From Luidia sarsii (taxonomy: Eukaryota > Echinodermata > Asteroidea > Paxillosida > Luidiidae), in contig OX465110.1 of assembly GCA_949987565.1 (NCBI GenBank), positions 2,289,152 to 2,353,151 of the forward strand: 64,000 nt of DNA. Reading direction: 5' to 3'. Shown one piece after another: positions 1-14,309 of the stretch (position 1 is the first letter of the stretch; every line of letters starts with the position of its first letter). A program made the translations under genes and the position numbers. Under the pieces are notes generated by a model. That model did not search any database. It saw nothing but the letters and a program-made list of their open reading frames with translations, and was not told the origin of the DNA.

Positions 1-360
1 ACTGGACGGACGATGACGCCCCTACCTTGTGTCTTGAGCTGTCGGGACAGAGGACGAAGAAGGACTTGATGAAAAACCAAATCACATCAAAAAGTTCAAG
101 GATTCTGTCTTTCATATCTCTCAGAATGCTCCATGGTCAGTATTGGTCACCGCCGTTATCATCAGAAGATTTGAAGTTTGTATGGTGGAAGTATGTACAG
201 ATTGGAAATTTTGTGGTGACACTTTACATTTACATCTTCTCTTGTGAGATGGAGTGTGGCTCTGAAAAGAGCCGGTGACTCTAGTTATCGGTTATTTTCG
301 GAGGCACACTCCAAACTGAACCAGACTTGGTTCAATGTCTTCTGTGCCGCACGATGGCAA
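1..360. other. Left edge: possible exon fragment and family C piece
   Basis: No supported gene. A minus-strand open segment (about 26-135) ends in a good donor (AAG|GTAGGG at 26/25) and is mentioned among the findings. A family C fragment spans 181-310. Confidence 0.3.
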
Positions 361-713
361 AGTCAATTTGACCTACATGTGCATGTACATGTACTGTACT
401 GTACATGCACAGTCTGACAGTACAGGAAATTGCTTCGACCAGAGGACTGTCGCAATTTGGAGAGCAAGGAAAATAGACAACTTAAATAGCTGATTTTCAG
501 CGATGTCACTTTTGTATCAAAGAAATGCGGGCAGTTTCTGTTCAGAACTGCCAAAATGCCCCCCCCCCCAAAAAAAAAAAAAAAAAAAAAAAAAAAACAG
601 AGAAAGTCATTGGGACAAAATGTGGCACAGCACAAAATGCTACCCGGTATAGTGTACATGTACATCATGTACATGTACATGTACCTCTGTACAAGTATTT
701 CCAATTACAGACC

Positions 714-888
714 AGGGGTGGATTTCACAAAGCCCTACGATGCATCGTACCGTATGTATGTAACTTGGATAACTCATCATAAGTTGTGTTAGGCCGTATG
801 GTTTCTGTGCATCGCTCATCGTCTTGCGATTGATCGTACAATGTACATGTACAGTAAGTTACAATGGGTTTGGTGAAATCAAGCCCTG
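714..888. mobile_element. Inverted-repeat element (family I)
   Basis: Ends AGGGGTGGATTTCACAAAGC and a complement reading TTTGGTGAAATCAAGCCC. Other copies: about 4660-4875 (with a TACATGTAC-type array in the middle) and about 51604-51775. Confidence 0.5.
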
Positions 889-1819
889 TACATGTATACA
901 TGTACAGGTTAGAGGTACATGTATGCATTCATCATTTCATGTTGTAGCATCACAAGCAAGTGCACTTGTAGCTCAGATAATTAGTCCCACGGATCCTGAG
1001 TCCTGACCCCGGGAAGAAGGACGGGAGTCCGGCCACAAGGCCTCGGCCCAAAGAGGAGATCTTCGTTTGTCTCCCCACGGCCTGAGACTGGCTCCTGCAA
1101 CCCTCCTCATCGTAATACGCCTTGCCCAATAATATGTCTGGACACACAGGCGACACAGCGATCAACGCAGGGCCGATCCGGTCTCCCCTAACCAGAGGAA
1201 CTCACCCTCCCCCCCCCCTCCTCTGACAGTCACCAGATCCTAAAAAAGGCGAGACAAAACCCGGCAGAAATTCTAAAGGTCCATTTGGCGTAGGAGAAAC
1301 AGGATCCGTCAGAATCACCATGGGAGTCTTCTGAATTTCAATGGTGAATAAGGACCCCCAGTCCCCCCCCCCCCCCACACACACACAAAACAAATATTTA
1401 ATAAAAAGAAGGGAAAAAAATTAGGGGTGGGGCTATGTTCATCTTTTGGTCGCTGGAAAACCATCTCATTGAGGAATTTGTTGCAAGCCAAGAAAGAGTG
1501 CTGCTGAATTGTTGATGGTGAATTAAGAACAACCACTCGGCCTGCATCAAGAACTGTGCACTGTCAGTGTCATGTGGGTACAGTAATTCCATTAATCAGG
1601 GGTGCAACTTGTGACATTTGAGTGTCCCACTTACACAATGTATGAACATATGAAAGCATTCGACTTACATACAGAAATATAACATAAGTAATGAACCACT
1701 TTGTAGAATTGAACAGTATAATAACAGTAAACCTACATGTAATGTTTAATCAACAGAACATTGAATTGTTACAAAAAGCTGGATGGTTTCATACCAAAAG
1801 GTCACAAGTTGGACCCCTG

Positions 1820-2600
1820 ATTTATGTACATGTACAGTACATGTACAAGCACCGTACAAGTACATGTTGTACATTACACGTGTGCATGTAGTGAATATGT
1901 ACACAAACTGTACAGTATGTACATGTACAATGTACATGTACACAAAACACAAAATGTACATGGTACCGTACACTGTACTGTACATGTACAGTACTTGTAC
2001 AGTGAGCATGTACATGTACATGTACTGTACATGTACAGGTATGCAGTACAGTACAGTAGTTCTGCTAAACACTTTGACAAGTTGACATGCTTGGCATACA
2101 TGTACATGTGTACCATACTGCAATTGTAAGGTGAATACTTACAGTACAGCGATGGCTACAACAGTTTCTAATTGCCACTCTCAGAAACGTGTATACATGT
2201 ATAAGTACATGTACATATACATACATGTACACCATGTACACTGTACATGTACCGGTTTGTACATGTACCGGTATGTACATGTACATGTACCGATATGTAC
2301 GGTACGTTGTACGGTAGTGTACTACATGTACATGTACAGTGTGTGTACATGTACATACTCAGGTTTTCAACAGATCCTCAGAACACAGAATTAAAATTTA
2401 AACGCACTTACTTTACTTTACATACATGTACAATACATGTAGCGGAATCATACATGTACAGTATGTACTGCGATGATTTACCGGTACTACATGTACATGA
2501 GTTACGCATGCCATCATATTGACCTTTGTACAACAACAAAATGCAGCTTGAACACACTGACCTTTGGCACCTGTACATGATGTACATGTATGTAAAATAT
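1820..2600. repeat. TACATGTAC-dense island
   Basis: Dozens of TACATGTAC and TGTACAGTAC words in 780 bp, not a regular array. Similar islands: 360-420, 650-700, 840-925, 4540-4780, 5500-6080, 6170-6560 and 8310-8420. Such words are much rarer after about 9.1 kb. Confidence 0.8.
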
Positions 2601-2619
2601 GTGGTGTTGTACAAAATAA

Positions 2620-4530
2620 CACAGACTCCCTTGTAAACCATGTGAACAGAGCTTAACACACAATGTAAACTACACAACGTCACTGAAGCCTGCCAAAGCC
2701 CTAGAGACTACCGGTAAACATTTTGATAAATTGCTGTTTACAAATTTTACAAATGACACCAATTATTGCCACTTACATTTACCGGTAGTCCCAAAGTACA
2801 GTAACTTGTAACTGAACTGCATTTGTTAACTGAACTGCATTCAACTGAATGAAACTCTACTACATTTGTTGTACAACAAACAATTTGTTTACATTTGACA
2901 TTCAAAACAAGTCAGACTCAATACAGACATAATAGTCATCTGGACATGATATCCCTCTAGTCAGTAAGCAAAGTTAATTGGACACTGTATGCTAAGCATA
3001 CGCGCAAGATACACTACATATTCATGAAGACATTCAGAATCATGCAGTGTACAAAAATAGAGAGTGAACTCAACTGCATCCTGTGAATAACAGTCAACGC
3101 AGGCGATGCTTGCCTCACACCGTGCACAGATGCGACAGAACTGAATCCCAAGCAGTGCGCCGTGTTGTTGTTTGTCGCTTGGCGCAACGCGGACGTGGAG
3201 TGCAGCTTTCACCCCCCCGCCGCGCACCCCGCTCCTCCTCAGTGAGCGCGCTCCGTCGGAATCAGTCCAGGCATGCCGCCGGAGCCGACCAGGCCGCTAA
3301 CTGTAAACTGTAAGCCAGTCCCGAGTGGCGGCAACGGCGAGGGAGGAAGAAGAGACAGGCACAGGCAAAGGGGGGGGAGGGTCGCACGCATTCCTTCAGC
3401 CTCTGCTGCCGGCGACACCAGCTGACTGTCCCACGACCTCCCCTCCTCACCAACTCCCCCTCCTCCCCCCAAAAAAACTAAACTCCCCCTGCCGTCCAGT
3501 CAGCCCTCTGCACCGAAACCTACCACCAGGCACTCCCGTAATTGAATGAAATGGGATCCGGGATGCGCTAATTCAATCGGCGCAAATAGATAAACGCTGT
3601 GATCCAACCAATGGCCGCCAGCCCCCCCATGTACAGTACAACTGTATGTTCGGATAAGTGCATGTGCGTAGCGGCGTGTGGTGCAGAGCTCTACATGTAG
3701 GCATGCGCAATTGATGCATCAAGTACCGTAAGTGACAATGTACAATGCACCTTCACCCCTCTTCTTGTTGTGACTGCATGCAGTTCTCAAGACAAGCGCT
3801 ACGCACACCACAGTTGTTATCCCCTCCAACCATGAAGCTATAAAAAAAATATATAAAAAAAAAATGGCCACAAGAAACGTAGTCTCTGTTCCTTGTGCCC
3901 AAGACAGCTTAAAAACTGACTCAGCCTCTAAAGGATTTTTTTTTTTATAATCCAAGACAGCATTAGCAGTCACGTGCACTTAACATTAACACTACAGGAA
4001 AAAAACAGATGTACAGTGATTTGGCACCATAGCCATAGGCCTAATGTATCCCGTCATTCACGAATCATTCATGACTTATTCATTAATTATTCATGAATAA
4101 TTTCTGTAGAGTATTTGGTTAATACGGGCCGTACTATAAATGTACCATGTATGTAAATCATGAATTTCTTCAAATCGTAAAGAATTTGAAAAAAAAATTG
4201 CACTTGGCTGGACTGGAGAAAAGCCTGAACGTGTGCCGTGCGCTTGAATCCTAGTTAAGAAAGGCCAGCAGAAGGACTGACTGAATGGTATGAGTTCTGC
4301 CATAGTGTCTATAAGGCAAATCATGTGCCACCTCCAATCAATACAATGTACATGTACAGTACACGTAAGCTTGTACAATACACTACATCCCAATCAATGC
4401 ATCACCACCTGCAGGAAACCAAGTGGGTCTGGAATCTCTAATAGTCCCTTTTGCTTCTTCTGATCAGGTGAGGTCTGATCAAGATTTTGGAGCGGATGAC
4501 AAAGCTGACTTCACTTCTATGGGCCTCATG
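2620..4530. other. Gene-free stretch with a GC-rich patch
   Basis: Nothing coding was recognised. 3080-3560 is GC- and CpG-richer than its surroundings, and CCAACCAATGGCCGCC at about 3605-3620 resembles a CCAAT context, so a promoter of an unseen gene is possible. Confidence 0.3.
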
Positions 4531-4961
4531 TTTCAATCCTACACTACATGTACCGGTACACCATACATGTATGTACGTGTATGTGCAGCTCAGGACTTCT
4601 GAATAAAGGCTGTACATGTACTTGTGTTGGGAACAGATTTGCAAAGAATCCAAGCCAGTTCTCATACTTTTGTTGGTTCTGATGGTTAACCCATCATAAC
4701 TCAACTCACATGTACATGTACGTGTACGTGTACATGTACGGTATACATGTACACGTGTGCATGTTTGTACAGTATGTACATAAGTGTAACAGGCTGTATG
4801 GTTTTTGTGCATCGCTAATAGTCTTGTGATTGGTCGGAAGTTATGATGGGTTTCAGGAGATCAAACACTGTCCAGATACACCATGTACATGTACAGTAAC
4901 TGCTTCTGACTTTCATTCACAGTCACACCCAACATGCCCAAGCTACATTGTAAGGTACAGT

Positions 4962-5098
4962 ACATGTACATGTACATGTACATGTACATGTACATGTACA
5001 TGTACATGTACATGTACATGTACATGTATATGTACATGTACATGTACATGTACATGTACATATATACATGTACGTATACATGTACATGTACATGTACA
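4962..5098. repeat. TACATG hexanucleotide array
   Basis: Near-perfect (TACATG) repeats, self-complementary in the form GTACATGTAC. This is the densest point of a much wider enrichment. Confidence 0.93.
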
Positions 5099-7539
5099 GA
5101 AGTTCACTATTTGGGAAGGGCCCATCAGTCTATATGGGCTTGATGCAGACATGTGGCTCAGGTATTAAAGTAAAGCACTGGAACATTAATTTAATTAAAT
5201 TAAACCCTCCATGATTTAAACCAAAGGCCTAATCAAGGACCAGTTCCATTTTCTTGAATTATTACCGGTAATTGTCTTGATTCATTCTTCAATTACTTTC
5301 TTTGTGGACAGGCACAGCATGGCATGCTCTAGTACTGTATAGTAATTGATGTTACTATTGGTCAGCGGTCAGCACTGAGCATGGTCAGGGACATGTTTGC
5401 ACAAGGTGTGACTGTCCAGCTTTTAATACATTGGGTAAATTATTGAGCATTGTGGATTGATGCGTAATAATGCAGCATGCATGATGGCACTGTAGAGATG
5501 GGGCCAGATTTGTGCACGTGTAGTACACAGATTATGTACAGTACCTGTACACATACATGTACTGTACATTACACATGTATCGGGTACACGTACGTACATG
5601 CACAATGTACATGTACATGTACAACATGTACATGTAAATGCACATGATGTACATGTATAGATAGAAGGTAGCCTATTGTACGTGCACCACACATGTACAT
5701 GTACATGTAATTTATACCTACACTACAGTACGTACATTGTACTGTACATGTACATGTACACATGTACATATGTACATGTACCGGTACATGTACTGTACAT
5801 ACACTGTACTCAGTGTACATGTACATGTACTGTGTAGGTGTACATGTACATTTGTACATATACATTGTGTACACTGTACATATTGTACACAAAGTACCGG
5901 TAAGTACATGTACATATGTACATGTATGTACAGTACATGTTGTACACAATGTACACGTAATTAATACATACTGTGTATACATATCTGCAGTATCAAAAAA
6001 TAAGTCCCACATGAAATAGCCACTTACGGTGTACTGGATATTGTACGTGTACAGTACAACTGTACATGTACATGTAACAACGTAGTGTTCAGTGAATCAT
6101 GAACTAATTCGTCATTTCTTATTGGTCATGTTGGTACCGGGTATGCACTGAAGCATTAAAGTGCTTTTCCAAAGGTACATGTACATGTATAATTACATGC
6201 AATTAACTTTTCAATGTGGCTCCATGATGCATGTTACATGTACACATACGGGTACCATACGTATGCACAGTCTACAATTCAGACAGTACCTGAGTGTTCG
6301 GCAACTGTAGGGGGCATACATGTACACACTACACAGTCACTGTAATTAATCTTGTAACGACAAAACTACATTACCGGTACATCTTTCTTGGTATTGGTCA
6401 CATACATGTACCAGTACACATGTACACATGTAGACCTACTAAAATGTCATTGTGTGTGAAGTGAAACTGATTTTCAAGACAACTTGGCTCATTTGATTGT
6501 TTACTCTGTGAGCATTGAGAATTCCTGTGCAGTGTACATGTACACATGTAGTACAGTGTACATGTACTACACAGTTTTTGTATCTGTGATTAATGTGACA
6601 CAAAGACATACAGTACCGGTAACCACTGAAGTGTGGATAAAAGAAATGGCAAAATACATGATATACGATAGACAGAATTTATTACATTCATGAGTAAATA
6701 AAGAAATATAATTTATATGTAATTGATCAGTCATTCAGCCAATGTGTATTGCCCATTGCATGGACCATAATGGTACTAGAGGTTACTAATACTTTCGCCT
6801 ACATGAATATCGATTATCGAAGTCATTAAATTTATCTACAGTACATTATCTAGGACCTTTTAGGAATGTTTCAGTTTCTATGGCTGTCTATTGGAAATAC
6901 TGTACCCCTTTTGAGTACCAAGTCCCAATCCAGTAATATTACTGATCTTCATATCTCTTACTACATGTACATGTACTGTACCTTCAAAAATGATATACTG
7001 TACATGTACATGTACATGTACGTGTATAATCAATAATCAATAATAATGATGATTGATTTTTATTAATCATCCTATAACTGGATTTATGAGGCCGCACCTG
7101 AAAGTCTAGACGGACAAAAACAAAAACACCCCCGCTAGTCTTGATTTCCAGAGGTTTTGCATCACAGGCAGGGGGGGGGGGGTCACTGTGTGTACTGAAA
7201 TGAATGTACTGTACTTCCACCGGGGCGTGAAGAATGGAGAGGTGCAGGACAACCGCTGGAGAGGAGACTACAGCCCGGGTGCATACTGGAGTGTGTACAT
7301 TAGCTAGGGAGGTACATGTAGGACCACGTGACGCACTGAGTGCAGTCCGCTGTGAAATCAATGAGAGGCATACTTCCTGTGCGTGCACACTCTCACAGCT
7401 CAGAGCGCACGCCGACCAGACAGGGGGCCCCGCATCCAATAATACGCAGGTGCACTTAAAATGTACTTCTTTATGTACCTACAGTGCGTACATCATTGGT
7501 CATACAATTCACAGAGGTTTTGCCCTTACTCGATGTGGT

Positions 7540-7690
7540 AAACACTGAATGCTCAGTGCTTTGCCCGGTGCCTGATAAAAATATTTCAGGCAGCTCGGGC
7601 GGGATTCGAACCCGCGACTCCCGAATTCTAGTACGGACGTCTTAACCACTTGACCACCGAGCTGGTCGAGGTCGTGTGGTGGATTTGAAT
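7540..7690 (-). mobile_element. tRNA-derived SINE (family B)
   Basis: On the minus strand: GTGGTCAAGTGGTTAAGACG, then GGGTTCGAATCCCGCC (a good B box) and GAGCTGCCTGA. It looks tRNA-like but is repeated with a shared 3' body, so it is a SINE and not a tRNA gene. Other copies: 12960-13110 (+), 23085-23300 (-), 24590-24616 plus 25174-25250 (+, split), 26800-26960 (-), 38640-38780 (+). Confidence 0.65.
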
Positions 7691-8889
7691 AATGTATAGC
7701 GGCGGGTATAGCAGCGGGTATAGCGGTGGTCATGCATTATTTTATCATGATCATTGGTCAGTCAGTAGGCCTATAGGATTGTACAAACACTCACCACAAT
7801 GAATCAAGAGTTATTAGACCTATATATCAAAATGTTACAAACTGACCCCCCAAAAAAGCCCCAAAATGCGCATCTCATAAATTTAGAGAGGCCTGACGTT
7901 TCGAGACCCTTCTTTCTCAGAGGCAGAATCTGAAAGTCTGAACGCTTCTATTCAGGCATGATTCAAGGAGTTAGTGGTTTAATCAAGGTACATGTATTTC
8001 GGGGCCTGGCGTTTCCATCCTACATGTAGCGGGACCTTTCACAAAGGTAGAAATTCTGCTTTCTGCCTTGGAGAGAGCTCCAGCTAAGATGAAAGCATCG
8101 TGACCACTAAATTTATCAAAAAGAATCAAGATAAACTTTACCAAGGCACACATGTACGTACTGTACAATGTAGGCCTATATCTTTTTCCCCACTACTTAA
8201 TCACTCCCAAAGAACTAGGTGGGGTAAGGCATATTGTGAAAAATGACCAAGAAAATCAACTGGGCAGGGACTTGAACCAGAGACCTCTCATTTAAAGTGT
8301 TTTTACCACCTAAGCTACACTGTACATGTACACGTATGTATGTACATGTACAATGTACAGGTGTGTATGTATCCAGCCCTAAGACATACTGTACATGTAA
8401 GATGGCAGCCTACATGTACCAAAATAGTCAACTGCATGTATCTGTGCCATAAAGCATTAGGCCTAATTGTTTCATTCAATTCACCAAGTTCTTAGATGGC
8501 AGCCTACAGTAGGCCTACCCATTTACAAACCGGAATTAATTCAATTTAATCGTTGATGAAGTTCTGCGTGTGATTCAAGGGTGAAAGAAAAAGCTACCGT
8601 AAAAAAAAAATATTTCAAATGGAGTGCAGAAGAAATTGTTGCACTGAGCCGGAAATCAAAACCCCCACTGACAGTTTATCACTTGAAGTAAAGTTCAACA
8701 AGGTGAGTTACATGTACATGTACATCATCTACATGTACATCATCACATGGCTTCTATACGCCTCCCCCTAAAATAATTGTGTTATTTCCAATGCTGCTGA
8801 GCTGTGCAAACCCTCAACCTACATGTAAGTGTCAATCCTGAAACCGATCATATACATGTACCGGTATACAGGTACATGGATGGAAGGAT

Positions 8890-10477
8890 AGGATATTTTT
8901 TAAGCATTTTTAAAACAGCTCAGGCAGATCTGGGCTTAATTTAAGTTTATTTGCAAAGCTCATGGATTTGGGCTGTCAACAAATGGATTAAAGATTAGAT
9001 TGACATTTATAATTAATCTTGACTTATTTGTTCTCTTCCTTGAGCAGATTATAGCATTTTAAGTCATCATTCTCAGGCCTAGTCTACGTGTAGGTCGAAC
9101 CTCGACCTACATGTACGTATATGACCTGAGGCTCTTTATCTGGTTACCATGGTTATTCTGTGCTGGTCATTATAGGGCCATTTGCACCAGATGTTCCAAA
9201 TATGGTCAACGTGATTGTTTGGATTGCCATTCAAACTCCACTATTAGTGATTTTTTTTTTCTCGAAATAATCACGTTTATTTGCGATGTGATGTGTGTGC
9301 GAACGCTCAGCTGAATCAGACTTTTTTTGAATCGACCAATGTTGTGTAGGGGCTTTAAACCATGGAAGAAATTAGAATAACTATAAAAGTATTAAGAAGA
9401 GTTTTTCTCAATGTTTAATTAAACAAAGAAAATGACAGTCTCTTAGTCTTACTACTTAACTTGGACTACAACTTGAATGATTTATTCACTTAATTACTGT
9501 AGATTACCGATGCAATCTTATAAAGTAATACAGCCAAAGGCACAGGTCCTGACGTTTTGAATCTAATCCTAGCTTAGCCAATAGCTGAGCAAATTCAATT
9601 ATTGAATTAATATTATTATTAATATTAAGGAGACAGTAAATTAAATAAATTATACAATATAGATACAAATTTGCTAAAAACTTTATATTTTATAAACAAG
9701 TATATAACTAATACAATAAACTAAGCACAACGCATGGTGATCAATGAACGATCCCACATTAATATTACAATTATTAGAGGGGCCATCTGAGTTCAAGTTA
9801 CTCGGACGATGCACGTACGACAGAGAAATAATTTATTTAATTCAGGGACCACGTTTCGCAAGCAGAAAAATAAATGTCTGGATAACCAACCAAGATGAGT
9901 ACTTACCCAAGCGGTGAACGCTTCGATCGGCGATCTTCCTCACACGATATTCTGGATAGTGAATAATGACACACGAATCACACGATCAAAGATCGAACAT
10001 GTCGTCCAGACGTATTCGCAAGAGATACGACGTAATTAACTTATTTCCTACGAGTCGTAAACCCTGCACATTTCCCCTCCAGTAACCAATGCACACGGGC
10101 ACGGAGCCTGACTAGCTGCAGGTCATCAGAAACCGGAAATGGGCAGGGGGCAAAGTTTTTTTTTTTTACCCTCAGACGATCGTGGGGCTGCGTCCGAATC
10201 CATTGGCTATGGCTTGTCAGTACACACGAGTCTATGGAAGTCGTCAACGAGCGGCTGCAGCCAGATCCCATAGGGTAGCGCGTGACTTCTAGTCGCAGCC
10301 AATAATTATGATAATTGGGACACGGCCAAATGCGAGATCCGAACTATTGGTGGCGCCCTTTAATGTAGAACCAGAGGTATGGTTCCCAGACTAATTACCT
10401 GTGTATTCTCATGGTTGCTGTGGAGGGGTGCAGACGACGTGTGCAATTTGTATATGTAGCAACCAGTTGTTGTCGAA
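8890..10477. other. Upstream region of LRRC69
   Basis: 9185-9353 holds fragments of families F and E. 9360-10030 is AT-rich with nothing recognised. 10030-10477 is more CpG-rich and includes a CCAAT box (GCCAATAAT, about 10297); it is the probable LRRC69 promoter. Confidence 0.35.
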
Positions 10478-13400
10478 ATGGCTGACACACTGCTTCTACG
10501 AGCTCTGAAAGGCCAGCCTAAATCTCTCAATTTGGCCAGCAAAAACATCAATCGAGTTCCCAAGGCTATCGGGAAGCTCGGATGCGTGAACAACCTCCAG
10601 TTGAAGAACAACAGAATTTCTGATCTTCCGAAAGAAATAAGTGCTTTGATAAAGGTAGGCCAAGTCTGTCTGTGTCACGTCAGATTTTTTCAATGAATAA
10701 AATTTTGTATTTTGTAAACAGTGAGGTATTGACGTTATTGTAATTGTAAAGCACTCTAACAATAAACACCGTAAAATATCCTAAACATTAAAACAAAGCC
10801 CTTTGCGCATGATGAAGAGATTTTGTTTGAAAAAAAAAATGTTTTACTTTTTATTTTTCTACCCTTACCTCAACTTTTCAAGTCAAGGCTCAAAAGGGTG
10901 GAAAAATCCTTAACCAAAATATAGTCTTTAAGTTTAAGTTAAGATCCCAAATTCTATGGTAATGATATACTTATATTTTATAATTATATTTATAGACAAC
11001 ATCCTGACCATGGTCATCACAAGCCAAAAAATATTTATTTTGTGACGCATGTCAACAAGATGACAGTCACTACGTTGCTCTGTACAAAATATGCAGTGTA
11101 CGGTATTAAACTAAAGTCATTTTTTTCAGCAAGGGATTTTGCCAAACGATGGATGTTGTCTATGTAAATTACAATTGATGTTCTAATTTGGATTTTTTTT
11201 TTTTTTTACCAGACTTTTTGGTGCTAGGTGTATTACTATTAACGCAGTGGTTGTTGTTATGGCAGTCGTCCGTGTGGTTCCCTGACTTAACAGTATTTGT
11301 CAGGATGTTTAGCTCTTGGAACCAGACTATCAGCTAATAGACTGGTTCAACCAGCCTGCAATGCTGACGAAATATAATCAAGTCAGGGAACCACACGGAC
11401 GACTGCCGTAACAACAGCCACTGTGTACTATGAAACTAAAATCTTGCTGTTTTGTCTTTGTGTATGTGTACATTTTTTTTTCAAACGGGATTTAAACACT
11501 TGAGAGGGTTTTAGGGACAAACACGTGATGTGGCCCATTACAAGTGTAAGGTGGGCTGCCTCTAATCCGAGTAACTAGGACCCGACAAGTCACCCTTTTT
11601 TATCGAAAATTGGAATTTGGAGGATTGGGTGACTGTAGGGTCCAAGTTACAGATTGATAATAAATAGTCCCACTTACTGGGCCGCTAGGAGCTCCCCTTC
11701 AATGAGTTTTGAGATTGTCTGTCGCACAATCTAGTGCTTTTCGTAAACGGTCGAATACCCCTGCTTTTTTACCCTTCTGGTGACAGTACTTTGTTATTCT
11801 CTCCATCTGGTCTCAGTTGAAGGTGTTGAATCTGGGCAACAATTGTCTGGAGGCGTTGCCGGAGTCCCTCGCCACTCTCCACTCCCTGGAGAAGCTTCAT
11901 CTTTTCGGCAACCAAATCAAGACCATAGAGGCAAAGATTATAGGTGAGCATCGTTGGGATCGTCGGCCGACCCGCTCTGTAACCAACGCGGCCCATGACC
12001 AACTTGCACGCTTGGTCTGACACCATGGGAAAATGTGCACACAAAAATCCCATAGGGACCGAGTTGGTTACGGACCGAGTTGACCTGAAGCACCATCATT
12101 GTATTATCAGGCTCTCCCCCCCCCCAAAAAAAGGAATGAGTAGAGTAACTAATCTTGGCCGGGATGGGGGCACCAGTCAGATTCATTCAACCATTAACTG
12201 CCGTATATCTCGAGGGATTGCTGGATTGCCCGTAATTTTTTTCCCACGATCCATTTTGCACTAGCAAATTCAGCCCTTATCTTACATCTAGCCCTTTTTT
12301 TTCCTCCTCAATCTTGATCCTAAATTGCAGCATGGTTAGGTAAGATTTGAATGTTTGCATGGTGGAAGTGCCAAGTGGATGGTTTGCAACGACACCATGT
12401 ATTGTACATAATTTCTTGTGAGTGTGGCTCTGAAAAGAGCCGGTAAATAACACCACGTTTCGGGGAGTGTGTACAGTGTGACCGTCGTCAGGAGACTGCC
12501 TGTTGCCAACAACCAGAGGCAGAGTACACACTACCCGAAACGTTGAGTTACTGGCTCTTTTCCGACCGACGCTCCTTCTCGATGAAGAATTGTTACATGG
12601 TGCTTCGTACTTCCACCATGAAGCCTTCAAGTCTTATCATAACTGCTATATTTACTCAATCAACAAAAAACAACAGAATTACCAATAACAGGATGGCCTT
12701 TAAAGATCAAATATGATTAATTGTGATTGTTTTTTTTCTCACAAGATCATCTCATAAGTGATGATGTCACCGCAAACCTTCCTCGTTGCAGCATTGTTGT
12801 TTTGGCAGCTTTCACAGAGCAAAATGTGTCTCCCATTTCTGCAGGTGACCTCCGGAACCTGACGTTTCTGAATTTGAACAACAACCAGATCAAGACCATC
12901 CCCTCAGCGATAAACAGGTAAAGGAGGGAATTGGGAATACCACCAGAATGAAGAATGTGACTTTTTCGCTCTCGGCAGTCCAGTGGTTGCGGGATCTGCA
13001 CCAGAAAGCAGGAGTCACAGGTTTGAATCCCACCTGAGCTGCCTGAATGGTTTTTTTTTTCAAGCAGGCAGTCGGGCAAAGCACTGAGCTCTCAGTGCTG
13101 ATTATCAAGTTCAACCCTTCATTGAATTACATTCTCCTTGACGCAAACATGATATTATATCTCTCACTCTTTCTCTCCCTCTCTCTCTTTCTCCCTTGCT
13201 CTGTCCCTCTCTCTCCCTATCTCCCTCTCTCTCTCTCAATCTCTTTCTCCCCCTCTCTTTCTCAACCTCTCTCCCGTGGTCTCTCCCTTTCTCTCCCGCT
13301 CTCTCTCTCACCCTCTGTCTCTTCCTTCCTCTCTTTCTTCCCCCCTCTCTCTCTCCCTCCCCTTTCTCTGCCCCGTCTCTCTCTCTCACTCACTCTCCCC

Positions 13401-14247
13401 CTCTCTCTCTCACTCTCTATTCCTCCCTCTCTCTGTTCCCCTCTCTGCCTCTATCTCTCCCCATCTATTTCTCCCTCTCTTTCCATCTCTCTCCCTCTCT
13501 CTCTCCCCCCCCCCCCTCTCTCTCCCTCCCCCTCTCTCTCCCTGTCTCTCTCCCTCTCTCTCTCCCACTCTCTCTCCATCTGTGTGTCTCTCTCTGTCCC
13601 TCTCTCTGCCCCTCTCTCTCTCTCTCTCCCTCTCTCTCCCTCCCCTGTTTCTCCCTCTCTCTCTCCATCTGTGTGCCTCTCTGTCCCTCTCTCTGCCCCT
13701 CTCTCCCTCCCCCTCTCTCTCCCTCCCCTCCCCCTCTCTCTCCCTCCCCTCTCTCTCCCTCTCTCTCTCCATCTGTGTGTCTCTCTCTGTCCCTCTCTCT
13801 GTCCCTCTCTCTGTCCCTCTCTCTCTCCCCCTCTCTCCCTCCCCCTCTCTCTCCCTCTCTCTCTCCATCTGTGTGTCTCTCTCTGTCCCTCTCTCTGCCC
13901 CTCTCTCTCTCTCCCTCTCTCTCCCTCCCCCTCTCTCTCCCTCTCTCTCTCCATCTGTGTGTCTCTCTCTGTCCCTCTCTCTCTCCCTCTCTCTCTATCT
14001 CTTTCTCTCCATCTGTGTGTGTCTCTCTCTGTCTCTCTCTCTCTTCCTCTCTCTCTCCCTCCCCCTCTCTCTCCCTCTCTCTCTCCATCTGTGTGTCTCT
14101 CTCTGTCCCTCTCTCTGTCCCTCTCTCTCTCCCTCTCTCTCTCCATCTGTGTGTGTCTCTCTCTCCCTCCCCCTCTCTTTCCCTCCCCCTCTCTCTCTCT
14201 CTCTCCATCTGTGTGTGTCTATCTCTGTCCCTCTCTCTCTTCCTCTC

Positions 14248-14309
<62 letters not shown>

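Noticed and set aside
1746..6019. Many frames rich in M, Y, V, H, C and T
   Set aside because: TACATGTAC-type repeats translate to MY, VH and TC dipeptides on both strands.
7000..7440. 151-codon minus-strand frame in a GC-richer stretch
   Set aside because: No recognisable domain, no splice context, and it runs into TACATG repeat text.
7586..7670. tRNA gene on the minus strand
   Set aside because: The B box is good, but the same unit with a shared non-tRNA 3' body recurs at least five times, so it is a SINE.
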